The notes beneath the pieces were generated by a model. The model worked only from the letters and a program-made list of their open reading frames with translations. It was not told the DNA's origin and made no database searches. From the NCBI GenBank assembly GCA_038030265.1, contig CM075938.1, positions 11,261,009 through 11,325,008 of the forward strand: DNA of 64,000 nucleotides, in the 5' to 3' direction. Positions 1-10,190 of the stretch are shown one piece after another. The number at the start of each line of letters is the position of its first letter. The first letter of the stretch is position 1. The DNA is from Corythucha ciliata. Taxonomy: Eukaryota > Arthropoda > Insecta > Hemiptera > Tingidae. The position numbers and the translations under genes are program-made.

Positions 1-570
1 GGTGGTGGTAAGATGAGGTCATGGCCCCCTCCTTGAGCCGACTTTGGATCCGCGCCTGGCTTCTTCTTGCTTGAATGAGAACGAAATTGCTAATTCCGTG
101 GCTAAATTTGGAGAAAGACGCTTGGCGTATGAAATTAAGAATAACCGCCAATCGAGAATAAGAGCTATTTCCCAAGCTAACCACGAAATATCGCTTTTAC
201 TAAATTTTAGCCGTGAATTGACGTTTTATCAATTTTAAAATCGAGAAAACTTAAAGTTCCCGGTAATCTTCTTCGGGCAACTTCATAGTTAGCATGAAGA
301 AAAAAAGCTAATTCACCGTTAACATTGAGAAAACTTCAACTCGCGGTTTCTGGAGTCAACTACGTGACTGGATTTGCGAAAAAGGGCTAATTAACGGTTA
401 TAAGTGTGAAAAAGCTCTAATTAGCAGTTGAAAACGCGAGAAAACGCAAATTCTCGGCCTATTATGGAGGCAGCTTTGTCGAGCGATCGAGGTTCTCTCA
501 ATTTTATCCATTGAACAGAAAAATTTGCGATTTTTCATTTTTTCAACCACGAGACGGCCAAACTTCCATT
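1..570 (+). repeat. F1 ~30-bp degenerate minisatellite block, plus orientation
   Basis: Diverged copies of a unit whose core reads CTAATTCGCGGCTAAAATTG followed by an A-rich linker. Phrases such as 'gctaattccgtggctaaatttgg' and 'aattaacggttataagtg' recur at about 30-bp spacing. The first ~60 bases are not clearly repeat. The short open frame at 44-238 is read through these units and is not taken as a gene. The block stops at a T run near 565-575, before the LINE relic. Confidence 0.6.
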
Positions 571-779
571 TTTTTTTTTGCTGTCCAATTTTGGGGTCGT
601 TGGGCGTTTTCTTAAAATAGCAACGTTTTTACACGGAAATACCGTCCCCGCCGGTCTATCAAATCATTTGTGGCATCCAAGAATCCAGAAAACTTGGATG
701 GCAAACAAAAGGTGCCCAACCACGATGTCGGGCCACTCGCGGTTTAGTTGTTGTTGTTGTTTCTCTTGCCATGGGACAG

Positions 780-1560
780 GCCAAAAATCTAGATTTTTAG
801 GAGTTTTAGCATCAACCGCTGTGGTGAGGATTGTCGAGCATATTATGGGCATCCTGGCGAGCGGCTCTAGGCCAACAGCGGTATTTTTCGACTTATCAAG
901 GGCCTTCGATGTCGTCGACCATCAATTCTTGGTGAGGAAACTAAGGCTATATGGAGTGGCGGGAATCGCATAAGTCCTGCTCCAATCGTTTCTTTCAGAA
1001 CGGTCGCTGGCGGGTTTCTTTCGGGAGCTGTTGGTTGTCAGGCCGGAGAGGAGTGACCCCTGGGTGGGTGTACCCCAAGGATCAATCTTCGGGCCGCTTT
1101 TGTTCCTCATCTTCATCAACGACGTTCCAGGCGTCCTCAACGCCTCTACTCTGGGTGTATCCTTCACGCCGACGACATATCAGTCGTATTTCTTTCGTCC
1201 GACGACGAATATTCGCGGCAACAGTGTAATGCCAACGGTCTCTCTCTCTCAATGACAGCAAAACGCAAAGTCTGAAATTTCTCTCCACTGACGGTGGAGT
1301 GGCCCACGTCTTAGGATTCGTTCTGAACTCGTCCTTGAACTGGAGGGGCCACATCGAACATTAGCCAAGGGCCTATTCATTTTGAGACGGATAAAACTAT
1401 CCGTGGACTCAGCAACTCTTCGGACTCGATACTTCATAGCCACCTATCGTACGGGATGCTGATCTGGAGCAGTTCCGTTTCGGTAAAGAGAATATATGTA
1501 CTGCAGAAACGTGCACATTAGACTGGTATGTGTGGCCTGAAGTCAAGGCAATCGTGTTTG
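780..1560 (+). pseudogene. Non-LTR retrotransposon (LINE) reverse transcriptase relic
   Basis: The translation shows the ordered motifs of a LINE reverse transcriptase of the Jockey/CR1 kind: FFDLSRAFDVVDHQ near 885-935, GVPQGSIFGPLLFLIFIND near 1067-1125, the catalytic LHADDISVVF near 1162-1190, a LGFVLNSSLNWRGHIEH-like thumb near 1312-1360, and a LQKRA-type segment near 1500-1520. In the family this enzyme copies element RNA into DNA at a nicked target. The copy is dead: TAA at 971-973 interrupts the frame, the frame changes between about 1125 and 1160 (before the ADD box), and it changes again at the TCTCTC run near 1240-1250. A further stop lies near 1361. No endonuclease domain, 3' tail or target duplication was found, so both ends are approximate. 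The clade is uncertain. Confidence 0.85.
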
Positions 1561-4500
1561 CTCCTTCCAAAAACAAAAGCGGGTTTGTGCGAATTATTTT
1601 GACACTCACAGAAGCCAATTTCTTATATGAAAAATATATTGTTCTTACTCCTACAAATTATATCTCCTTCTCTCATCCCAAAGATATCATCTTCAACCAC
1701 CCACATTCTACCCCAGTCCCTCTCCCCACGTCACACAATAGCCTTAGGCATTTTCTTTCTGCTTTTCCACTGACATAAACAACATGATATTCAGGTTTTG
1801 ATTTGAAAACATCCCCCCACCCATCGCTTCTGTTTTTTCTCCATTTCAACCAATCAATTTATGAAACGAATATCGAGAGAACTCGTATATTTATATAGCA
1901 TTCTATTTTGCTGCTTGAATCTGCAAAACGTCAATCTAACCTAAAAGCAACACACACAAAAGAATTCTCAGGGAGAATAACTTGCAGGTATAAACATCTT
2001 CAGAGTCCGTGCGTAATGTGATATTTAGCTATACGGAACAGGTCGTTATGAACGTCTTCCTGGTCACACTGAGTTCCAATCATTCGCTTCGAAGCTGTTG
2101 GTTTCTCCTGAATTGGCCGCAACTCTATTTGAATTGGTCAAAAAACAATAATTCATTGTTAGAGATTTTGAAACATTTCGTTTGTCATTGATAAATCTCG
2201 GCGAGGCGTTTCAAAACAAAGGAACATGCAGGAAGTTAGGGTTCAGAAAAGGGTTGAATACTTCACAACAAACTTCCGTGAATGGGCTGCAAAACTCTAC
2301 CTTTAAACAAAAAAAATCGGGGTTTTCTGTGCGTAAAAGAAAAGCAATAGCCGGGGTTATGCGTCGTGGTGGTGAAAAAAAAAAAAAAAAAACAAGAACC
2401 CCTGGGCCTTGGTCTCTTTTTATCAGTTAAATTACCCTTTGTATGTTCATGGAAACTGCTGGTAGTCAAATAGCGTGTAGTAAAGAGCACGTTGGTGGTG
2501 GTGGTGGGGGCGTGAGGGGGGGAGGATTTCTGTTTCTTTTTCTCCTTGTGGGTTAAAAAGGAACTCATCTTGTCTTCTTTGAACAAACTACCCCCTTTCT
2601 TTTTTCTTCATTCTTTCTTCAAACGGAGATTCTCCCTACCGTTACCGTTAGCACTCCCAGTTCTATACTATTTACATTTTATTTTTCCGACGTCAGCGTG
2701 TGGGAAGTGGTTGTTGTTGGGCGTGTGATGGTTTGTGGTTTGGAGTGGGGATGAGGGGGGGGGGCAAGCCGCAAGCTATCATTTTCTTTGTCTCGTGTTT
2801 GTTTGAATAAACACTTGCCTTCCTTTTTTTTTAATATCCTCCCCAGAGGGCGTCTTTTCCAAAATAAAATGAAATAAAAGAGGATATTACTCTGAGAGTA
2901 GGGAGCGAAATTTGATTTTGGTGTAACATAGCACGGAATTGTGTACCCGTGGTTTTTTTCGCGTTAAGAATACAATTCAAAAACAAAAGAATGTAAAAAA
3001 ACACGCAAAGAAAAAACGAATCACGTTATATACTCTAAAAATAAATAAAAATAATCCATAAATAAACAATAATGTTTGGGAGTTTCTAGGGCAGAACATT
3101 TCTCTAAGCCTTATCGTTCTTCCTGTCCTCCCATGAGATTTTATAGGCAGACCTATACCCATCACCCCCCACCCAAACTTCAGTTAGCGAAGCGTAAAAC
3201 CTCTATCCCTTTCTGAAAATTTCATCTCATTGCGCCCCCCCCCCCCAACATCAACTTCTTCAACCACCCCACCAATAGAAAGTCATTTCCCCTTAGACTT
3301 AACATCCTCCACCCCACCAACCAAGCCACCAAGGGCCATCGCGCCAGCCCTATATATATACTAGCTAGGGAAAAGATAAATGCTAACTCGTTTTCATTAA
3401 ACTTATCCCACTTTTGCGGTTTAGAGAGCTGTTAACCGGTGGTTTACAACTCCCCCGCGCTTTCAAACTGAGTAGTTTCTTTTGAATTTTTTAAACTATA
3501 TAAGGGAGGCCCGTTGTTGCGTGGATGATGGGAGGTGGTTGGGTGGCGGGATGATGGGGGATATTTCTCGAGTCATTTAAAAAACAGTTATTTTCCCACC
3601 TAAGAGCCTCCCCCCCCCCACCGACCACCTTGAAAAAAAAATTGAGAAAAATGAGTGCTCTTGAAGAAACGCTCAAGGGCGTGGGTTATAATAATGAGCG
3701 AAAGAAAACAACTTTACATACATTACGTACTTTTTTTAATGATCACCGGTGGATTCATGCAGGATATTAAACTGTTTCTATACGGCTAAGAATTTGAATC
3801 GCTGGATGATTCTAATGCTGAAAAGGGGTAGGGGAGGCGAGTTATAAAAAACCGAGTAAAGCCGTTGGTGCCTTCCGATAACAGGCGCCTTGAATTTTTG
3901 TGGATGTCGCTTCGTGGGGTCTCTAAGGGGGGAGGGGGGGGGGACGAAAAATAAGACGCGAAAAAGAGGGCACAAAAGGCAAAAAAAAAAATCTCTCTCG
4001 TAAGGATTCCGGGCAATAAGAAAAATCCAAACGGAAGCAGTAGAGTTCACGAATTGAATCTTAATTCCCTCCTTCAAGACGTACTTCTTTGCACTTAAGC
4101 ATCCCTCTTCCTCTTCCACCATCGCTTTTTATATACCAGCCAGAATGATAAGGATTGTTTTTAGTGGGATGGGTTGGACTGGTGGTGAAAGGCCTGGATG
4201 TGTAGTGGTGGAGAGAGGGAGGGGCGGAGAAGAAGCTAATTTTGTAGAAAATGAGGACGGATCGAGGGATAAAGTGAAGAAGTTAAACAGTTCTATCTAT
4301 ATAGGTTGTTCGCTTCCGTTCTCTTTACAAATCCATCCTCTCTCCCGTCACCACCAACTACACTCATCCATCAGTCTAATCGTGTGAAAGTATCGATAGC
4401 CTATACGCTCGTTAATCCACCTCTTTCGAGGGTCTTTCTGGTTTAAAATGAGTCTTTTACGTTGTAGTTTGTTTCTATCGATTGTCTTATTATAAACCGA

Positions 4501-5770
4501 CCGTGTCCAGTCCACGTTACTTGATCTTATGGTTGCAAATACAAATTTGTTTCCGAGGTCCGAGCACTAGTGGACCAGCCAACATTTGAACTCAGCTATG
4601 ATTGGAATGAATCTTTCGAGTAGTTTACCGGTATAGACAATGCAGGATATGACCGATAACACGGAGTGTTCCAATGCTTCAAACGGTGGATGGGTGGCCC
4701 TTCAAGCACCCAAGAAACGAGACGTCAATGCGATTTCTTTCCTCCACAGCGCTGATGTTTTAAACGCTCACGTACTGTTTGGTAACGTCTTATACAATAA
4801 TCATTGGCACGGAAAGGATCTTCAAAGATGAGCTCGTGGGCAAATTCTACAGAACTGACAACATATTCGGTACTTGTACCCTGCGCAGAGCTAACGGGCA
4901 TCTTTCCCCGGCTCTCTTGGTGCAGAAAAAGCTTTGCACGAGCCTCAGTCCTGAAAATAGTCCATAATTAAACTCTCTGTAACGTCATAAACGCGCCAAA
5001 TTAGTTTTTTAATGAACCAACCCCATCAATGACTTTTGACAGTGGGGTCGGTAGTGCGGTTTAGGGGGAGCGAATGCTCCCTCAAATGGCGGCGCGGCGC
5101 TCCCTTCAATTACGAAGCTGAGGAAAAATATGTCGAAATTTTCGCGCAAAATTTCACCTTGATTGTGGCATTTCACGAAAATTTTACCTGTATCGATTCA
5201 CGGAGGGTTTTTCCATTCACGTGGTGTTTCTTCTTTACTGATTTCTCACTTAATTTTTCCCCGGTTAGCGAGAATTTTTCCATGGATGTGACGCTTTGCA
5301 TTTTCTTCTCTCTTCCATCAATTTTGCCTTTATTAATGCGTTTCTCTCGAAGCCCGTCTATGATCTTCAGCTGTTTTTTAGCCACGCGATTTCTGAAGCT
5401 GATATTCTGCTTTGAGGGCTAAAAGGCCCAGTTTTAGGATCCCAAATACACAGACTTGTAGTTTTATGCGCGAATAAGTATTTTAGAACAAAATTATGTC
5501 AAAGGAATGGCTTGCTACCCGCAGCTAACACAGCCCACCATGTGGATCAATCCTGACCCAATTCAGTGATGTTGACGAGGGGGGGGGGGTTGGAATTGTT
5601 GGCCATATAGCGCCTCAGTCAGCTCAGTTTATATAGTCGAACGTATGTTTGCCTCAGAACCAGGCTAAACAGCCCTAAAACTGATAATTCGGTCTACCGT
5701 AATATATAGCGCATTCATGAAATGTTAGGACCCGCTAAAGTTCCCCGGAGAACACACTGGCTAGTTGCTA
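1561..5770. other. Unassigned, apparently single-copy A/T-rich DNA
   Basis: No recognisable protein, RNA gene or long repeat. It holds many homopolymers, including G10 at 2755-2764, C12 at 3235-3246, C10 at 3610-3619, G10 near 3934-3943 and G11 at 5579-5589, plus poly(A/T) runs. TATA-like strings occur (for example ctatatatatac near 3351 and tatataag near 3496), but nothing links them to a gene. Open frames at 4640-4831, 4779-4967 and 5036-5422 resemble no family I know and have no repeated or motif structure. Whether any is an exon cannot be judged without transcripts. Confidence 0.5.
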
Positions 5771-5779
5771 AACTGACGG

Positions 5780-6640
5780 TACCCCCCCTGGAAAATCCAA
5801 GAGCTGTCGATCTGTGCGCAGCAAATGGCAAAACCGGCCATTTGCGATTTAAAAATGGACCAATTCGTGCCTTCAAAATGGTCTAACTGATGACTCGCGT
5901 CTTAAAAAATGGTTATGTTCGATTACTGTTAACTCCCTAACTTGACTGAACTGACCACTTTCTTCCCTGAAAACAGTAAAATTGACTATTCATGCCCACA
6001 AAATATCAAAAGTGACTCTATGTTTCATTAAAACGGCTAAACTCACTATTTCGCGCCTTGAAAATGCTCAAACTGACGATCCGTGCACTGGAAATGACAA
6101 AGCAGTCCAAAGAACTATCAAAAATGGCAAACCTGATCATTTCACGCCTCGAAAATAGAACGTTAAGCTGAAGATTCGTGCCCCGAAAATAGCCAAACTG
6201 GCTATTCACTCCTTAAAAACAGCAAAATAGATGTTCACGCTGTGGAAAAAAAAGTTCAAAACGGACGATTCGACGCCTCGTCAATTGAGTTCACCCTAAA
6301 AAATAGCAAACTAGCCTTTGGCACCCTGGAAATGGCTTAACAGACTAGGTCACCGCCTTGAAAAATGGCTGCAGGCACCGTTATAGCAAACTGGGAAAGT
6401 CAAAAATTGGTCAAACTGGTCATTCGCGCTCCATTACAGTTGGTGCAACTTGCAATGATTGCTTTTTGAAAATGGCTCAACTGACTATGTGAACTGAACT
6501 CCTTAAAAAAGGCCAAACTACGGCTATTCGTGCCCTTAAAAATGATAAATGAATCTATTCGCGCCCGTATAAACGATATATTAACGGTTTTCGTTCCCGC
6601 AACGAACAGGGCGGTCAATTTCGGGGTGGGGGGGGGGCGC
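5780..6640 (+). repeat. F5 degenerate ~30-35-bp minisatellite
   Basis: Repeated phrase of the form 'aaaatggccaaactgactattcgcgcc', much diverged, running from about 5780 to 6600 and ending at G10 (6628-6637). Related sequence in the opposite orientation lies at about 40806-41000 and 43690-44000. The short open frames here are read-through of the units. Confidence 0.6.
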
Positions 6641-6659
6641 ACAAAAAAGTTCCTTCGCG

Positions 6660-7130
6660 TTTTTTATTAATCCTATAGGCCGCGAGCGAGTGCAGCTTAC
6701 ACAATTCTATGCCATGAAGCAGCCCGTCTTACTCGAATTTAGCCGTGAAAAGGCTGCTTCTACTAGTTTGTGTCTGGACTTTACATCGCGCATAAGAATA
6801 ACCGCGAATTGGGTGGTTTTTTTTTTCGAGTTTAACCGCAAAAAAGCACCTTTTACTCAATTTTTACCGTGAATGCGAGTTTAGCTTTCATTTTAAGCGA
6901 GAATGAGCAAAATGTTCTTACCCGTGAAAATGGTGCTATTTCACAATTCAGCCACGAATTTGTGGTTTTACCCATTTTCAGCCAGAAGAGGAGTGTTATT
7001 TTTTCAATTTTAAAATAACTGCAGTCTTCAGGAACCATCCAAAAGCGCGTGAACCTTAACTTTGGCCAGGACTTTGCACCGCAAAGCCACGAACTGGTAC
7101 ATTTTCTCAATTTTAGCCGTGAATGAGCAC
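6660..7130 (-). repeat. F1 minisatellite block, minus orientation
   Basis: Units read as 'tcaattttagccgtgaat' on the plus strand, the reverse complement of the F1 core. Near 7130 the orientation flips abruptly to plus, giving a head-to-head junction with the next block. Confidence 0.55.
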
Positions 7131-8037
7131 TAATTTATAGCAAAACGCGAAACATAAAACACTATTTCGTGGCTACAACTACTAATCGTTAGGGAATAAA
7201 GCCTAATTTGCAGCCGTAATTTGGAAAAAGCGCTGATTCGTGGCTTTCTAGAATTGAGAATCGATCACTCAGAAGGCTCAGCTAATATTGAGAAAAAGCC
7301 ACCACGTTGTCGGGACTAAATTTGAGAAAAAGCACTAATACACGAAAAAAAAAATCGCTAAAATGGAAAGGAAGCGCTTGTTCGTGGCTATACAGCTAGC
7401 AAAAAACACTCGTAGGCTGCTAAAATGGAAAACCCCGATGATTTGCTGAACAATTTTAGAAATTACACTAATTTTTCCGGGACTAGAGCTATTCAATTTG
7501 CGGCTAACATTGAGAACAATCCATGATTCTCAGCTAAAATGCAGAAAAAACGATAATTCGCGGATACATGTGAGAAAACCAGCTATAGTGCGTGCCTGAA
7601 ACTGAGAAAACGCTGATTCTCAGCTGAAATGGTTAATATTAAAACTCTAATAAGCGAATCAATTTGAGAAAATCAGCTGATTAGCGGCTAAAATTGAGAA
7701 AAATTATCATAATTCGTGGCTGAAAATTAGAATTCGCTGTTTTTGAAGGCATCTTAGTGGCTAAAATTGAGAAAAATTCTAATTGGGGGTTAAAATTGAA
7801 AAAAATTGTTGATTTCAGGCTCAAATTTAGAAAAATCGCTGAATTTCGCGGCTTATAAGGACAAAAATAGTTGAGTCGCGGGATGAAAAGTCTACAACTC
7901 AATCACGGCTTATATTGCAAATAAAGCTATAGTTTATGCTACGTAAAATATATGTATATTATTTATTTAGTTGGAGATAATTGGGCCTAATAATGATTTC
8001 TGCCCTGAACCCCGCGACCTTTGTAGGTCCACCATTG
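7131..8037 (+). repeat. F1 minisatellite block with terminal motif
   Basis: Plus-orientation F1 units run to about 7930. After ~90 bp of other sequence comes the motif AGGTCCACCATTG at 8025-8037, preceded by 'ccccgcgacc'. The same kind of end closes the F1 blocks at 24.6, 30.3 and 46.6 kb, so I treat it as a family terminus. Confidence 0.55.
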
Positions 8038-8740
8038 CTAGCAAATGCAAAAAATCTGCGAAATTTGCTATCAAGATAGCCAGATCCGTGAAAATGTTGT
8101 TTTTAGTGTGCGAAATCACGCATTTAGTTTATGAATGAGCCAATACCACGCAGAATTGATTTCTCAATGAGCTAGACCCATTTAAATGAGTTTTTGAAGA
8201 GATAAATCCTCGAAATTTAATGTTTAGTGAGCGAAATCCACGGAGTTAGTTTTTGAATGCTACAACCATTCGAAACTGTCTTATGAGCAATACAAATTTT
8301 GTGATCCTGTCCTGCGAAAATTTGTTTTCAACGAGTGAACCCCGTGAGAATGTATTTTTTTAGTGAGCCACAACAGCGAAATATTGGTTTTTTTACTGTG
8401 ACACGAATTTGCTAATTTTATCAATGAATTGACGTTTTTTATTAAATTTTAACCGTGAATTAGCGCATTATATCAGTTTTGGCCGGGAATAAATGGATTT
8501 TTCTCACTTCTAGCCTTGAATTTGCAATTTTTCTCGTCTGCAGTGTCGTGTAAGTTACCTCCAGGAACGGCAGAAAAATCCGCAAAATTCGTTTTAGAAC
8601 TCATAGGCCTCCGCAGTAAAATGGTTTTCCAGCAATAAAACCAGCAAAATTGGTTTTTTAGTTAGCTAGAAACGTGAAAATAAGGGTTTTGCGATAAAAA
8701 TCTGCAAAATTCGTTTTAGGTATCGATATCGAGGAGATTG
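8038..8740 (+). repeat. F2 degenerate ~35-40-bp minisatellite, with a short F1 insert
   Basis: Repeated theme GCGAAATTGGTTTTTGAGTG, with words like 'gagccaaatccgcgaaat'. About 8410-8560 is F1 in minus orientation, after which F2 resumes until about 8735. Similar F2 blocks lie near 39820-40650, 43290-43680 and 59270-59720. Confidence 0.5.
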
Positions 8741-8886
8741 ATTTTTTTTTTTTTTACAGAAGGAAACCTTGTCACGAACGTTGACAAAATGTGGTGACTC
8801 CGTTGAAATTTTATATTTTTCTGCGGTATCTTTGATGGGAGGGCAAAGAGCAGCATGCCCCACTATAACTGCACTTTCAAGTCTGG

Positions 8887-8940
8887 GAGAAGGCAAATGC
8901 CCTCCCTCCAAATGCCCCCACTAGCTACGCCCATCCTACC
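8887..8940 (+). repeat. Direct repeat, copy 1 (pair with 9329-9385)
   Basis: Contains AGAAGGCAAATGCC, a CTCCCTCCA stretch and TAGCTACGCCCATCCTA in the same order as at 9329-9385. The two copies bracket the left arm of the long inverted repeat. The last word resembles the GGCGTAGC-type ends of some DNA transposons, but this is only suggestive. Confidence 0.7.
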
Positions 8941-9869
8941 ATCACTGGATTCGAATCTTAACTTGACGAAAATGCCAATAGCTAGTTTAATAAATCGAGA
9001 AAATGACTATATTCGCGTTTTCTGGTGGTAATTTTATGATTTTAGACGAGAAAAAGCTGAAATTTATAGCTAAAAGTGAGAAAAATCCGTTATTTCGCGG
9101 TCAAAATTATGAGATCAAGCGCCGATTCACGGTTGAAATTTTAAAAAAACGCTAATTCGTTGATAAAATTGAGAAAATTAGCAAAATCTTGATTTAAATC
9201 GATTCAATTCTATGATCGAAATCGAGGAAAAGGTGTAATTTGCGGTTAAAACCAAGAAAAAGTAAAAAAATCTAGGCTAAAATGGATAAAAGTAGGTCTC
9301 AAACACTTAAACAGCTAAATTTCAGAGCCCAGAAGGCAAATGCCCCCGTTCCCTCCCTCCACCCTATAGCTACGCCCATCCTACAGCGTGCCCAACGTGC
9401 GTTGAAGATTGCATTGCAGCCAACTTGTTCAACTTCATGACCGAGTTTGCTAAGATGGTAACCAACTGTTCCACTTGCTTGTATATCAGGAAGAATAGCT
9501 CAAATTTAGCTGTTTGAGACCCATTTTTACCAATTTTAGCCTAGATTTTTTACTTTTTCATGATTTTAACCGCAAATTACAACTTTTCCTCAACTTCGAT
9601 CATAAAATTGAATCGATTTAAATCAAGATTTTGCTCATTTTCTCAATTTTATCAACGAATTAGCGTTTTTTTAATTTTAACCGTGAATCGGCGCTTACTC
9701 TCATAATTTTGACCGCGAATTGACAGATTTTTCTCACTTAAGCTATAAATTTGAGCTCATTCTCGTCTACAATCTTAAATTTACCACCAGAAAACGCGAA
9801 TATAGTCATTTTCTCGATTTATACGCTAATTGTTAGTATTTTCGTCAAGCTAAGATTCGAATCAGTGAT
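8941..9869. repeat. Long inverted repeat (arms ~370-380 bp, spacer ~180 bp)
   Basis: The left arm, about 8941-9321, is the approximate reverse complement of 9501-9869. The outer ends match (ATCACTG at 8941 with CAGTGAT ending at 9869), as do interior landmarks: AATCGATTCAATTCTATGAT on the left pairs with ATCATAAAATTGAATCGATT on the right, and TCTAGGCTAAAATGG with CCAATTTTAGCCTAGA. The arms are made of F1-type units but align as one long register, so this is a true palindrome and not merely two opposed repeat blocks. Spacer 9325-9500 carries the second direct-repeat copy and unrelated sequence. A transcript through it would fold into a long imperfect hairpin. Confidence 0.85.
9329..9385 (+). 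repeat. Direct repeat, copy 2
   Basis: Partner of 8887-8940. It lies in the spacer of the inverted repeat, with small insertions relative to copy 1. Confidence 0.7.
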
Positions 9870-10190
9870 TTACCTTAATTTTATCTGTGAATTGCCGCCT
9901 TCTCCCAATTTTGGCCGCTTATACTTGCTCATAATAACAGTAGATTATCGGTTTTATTAGTATTAGCCGTAAAATGGCAAAATTACACCAGGAATAAACG
10001 GGTTTTTCTCAACTTTGTTCTTTAAATTACATCGAAAAACCGCAAATAAGTATTTTTTTCCCAATTTTAGGCACGAGCTGTCCCAGCACGAACAGAGCGT
10101 TAGCGGCATTTTCTATTGCCGTAAAGGGACCACCGTAAACCACGAATTAGCATACGTTTCTCAATTTTAGCCTCGAATGATTCTTTGAAT
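9870..10190 (-). repeat. F1 minisatellite continuation, minus orientation
   Basis: Further 'caattttggccgc' and 'cccaattttaggcacg'-type units continue the orientation of the right arm of the inverted repeat and fade out near 10190. Confidence 0.5.

Noticed and set aside
4640..4967. Two overlapping short frames
   Set aside because: No motif, no splice context that can be judged by eye, and the frames differ. They may still be chance or an exon fragment.
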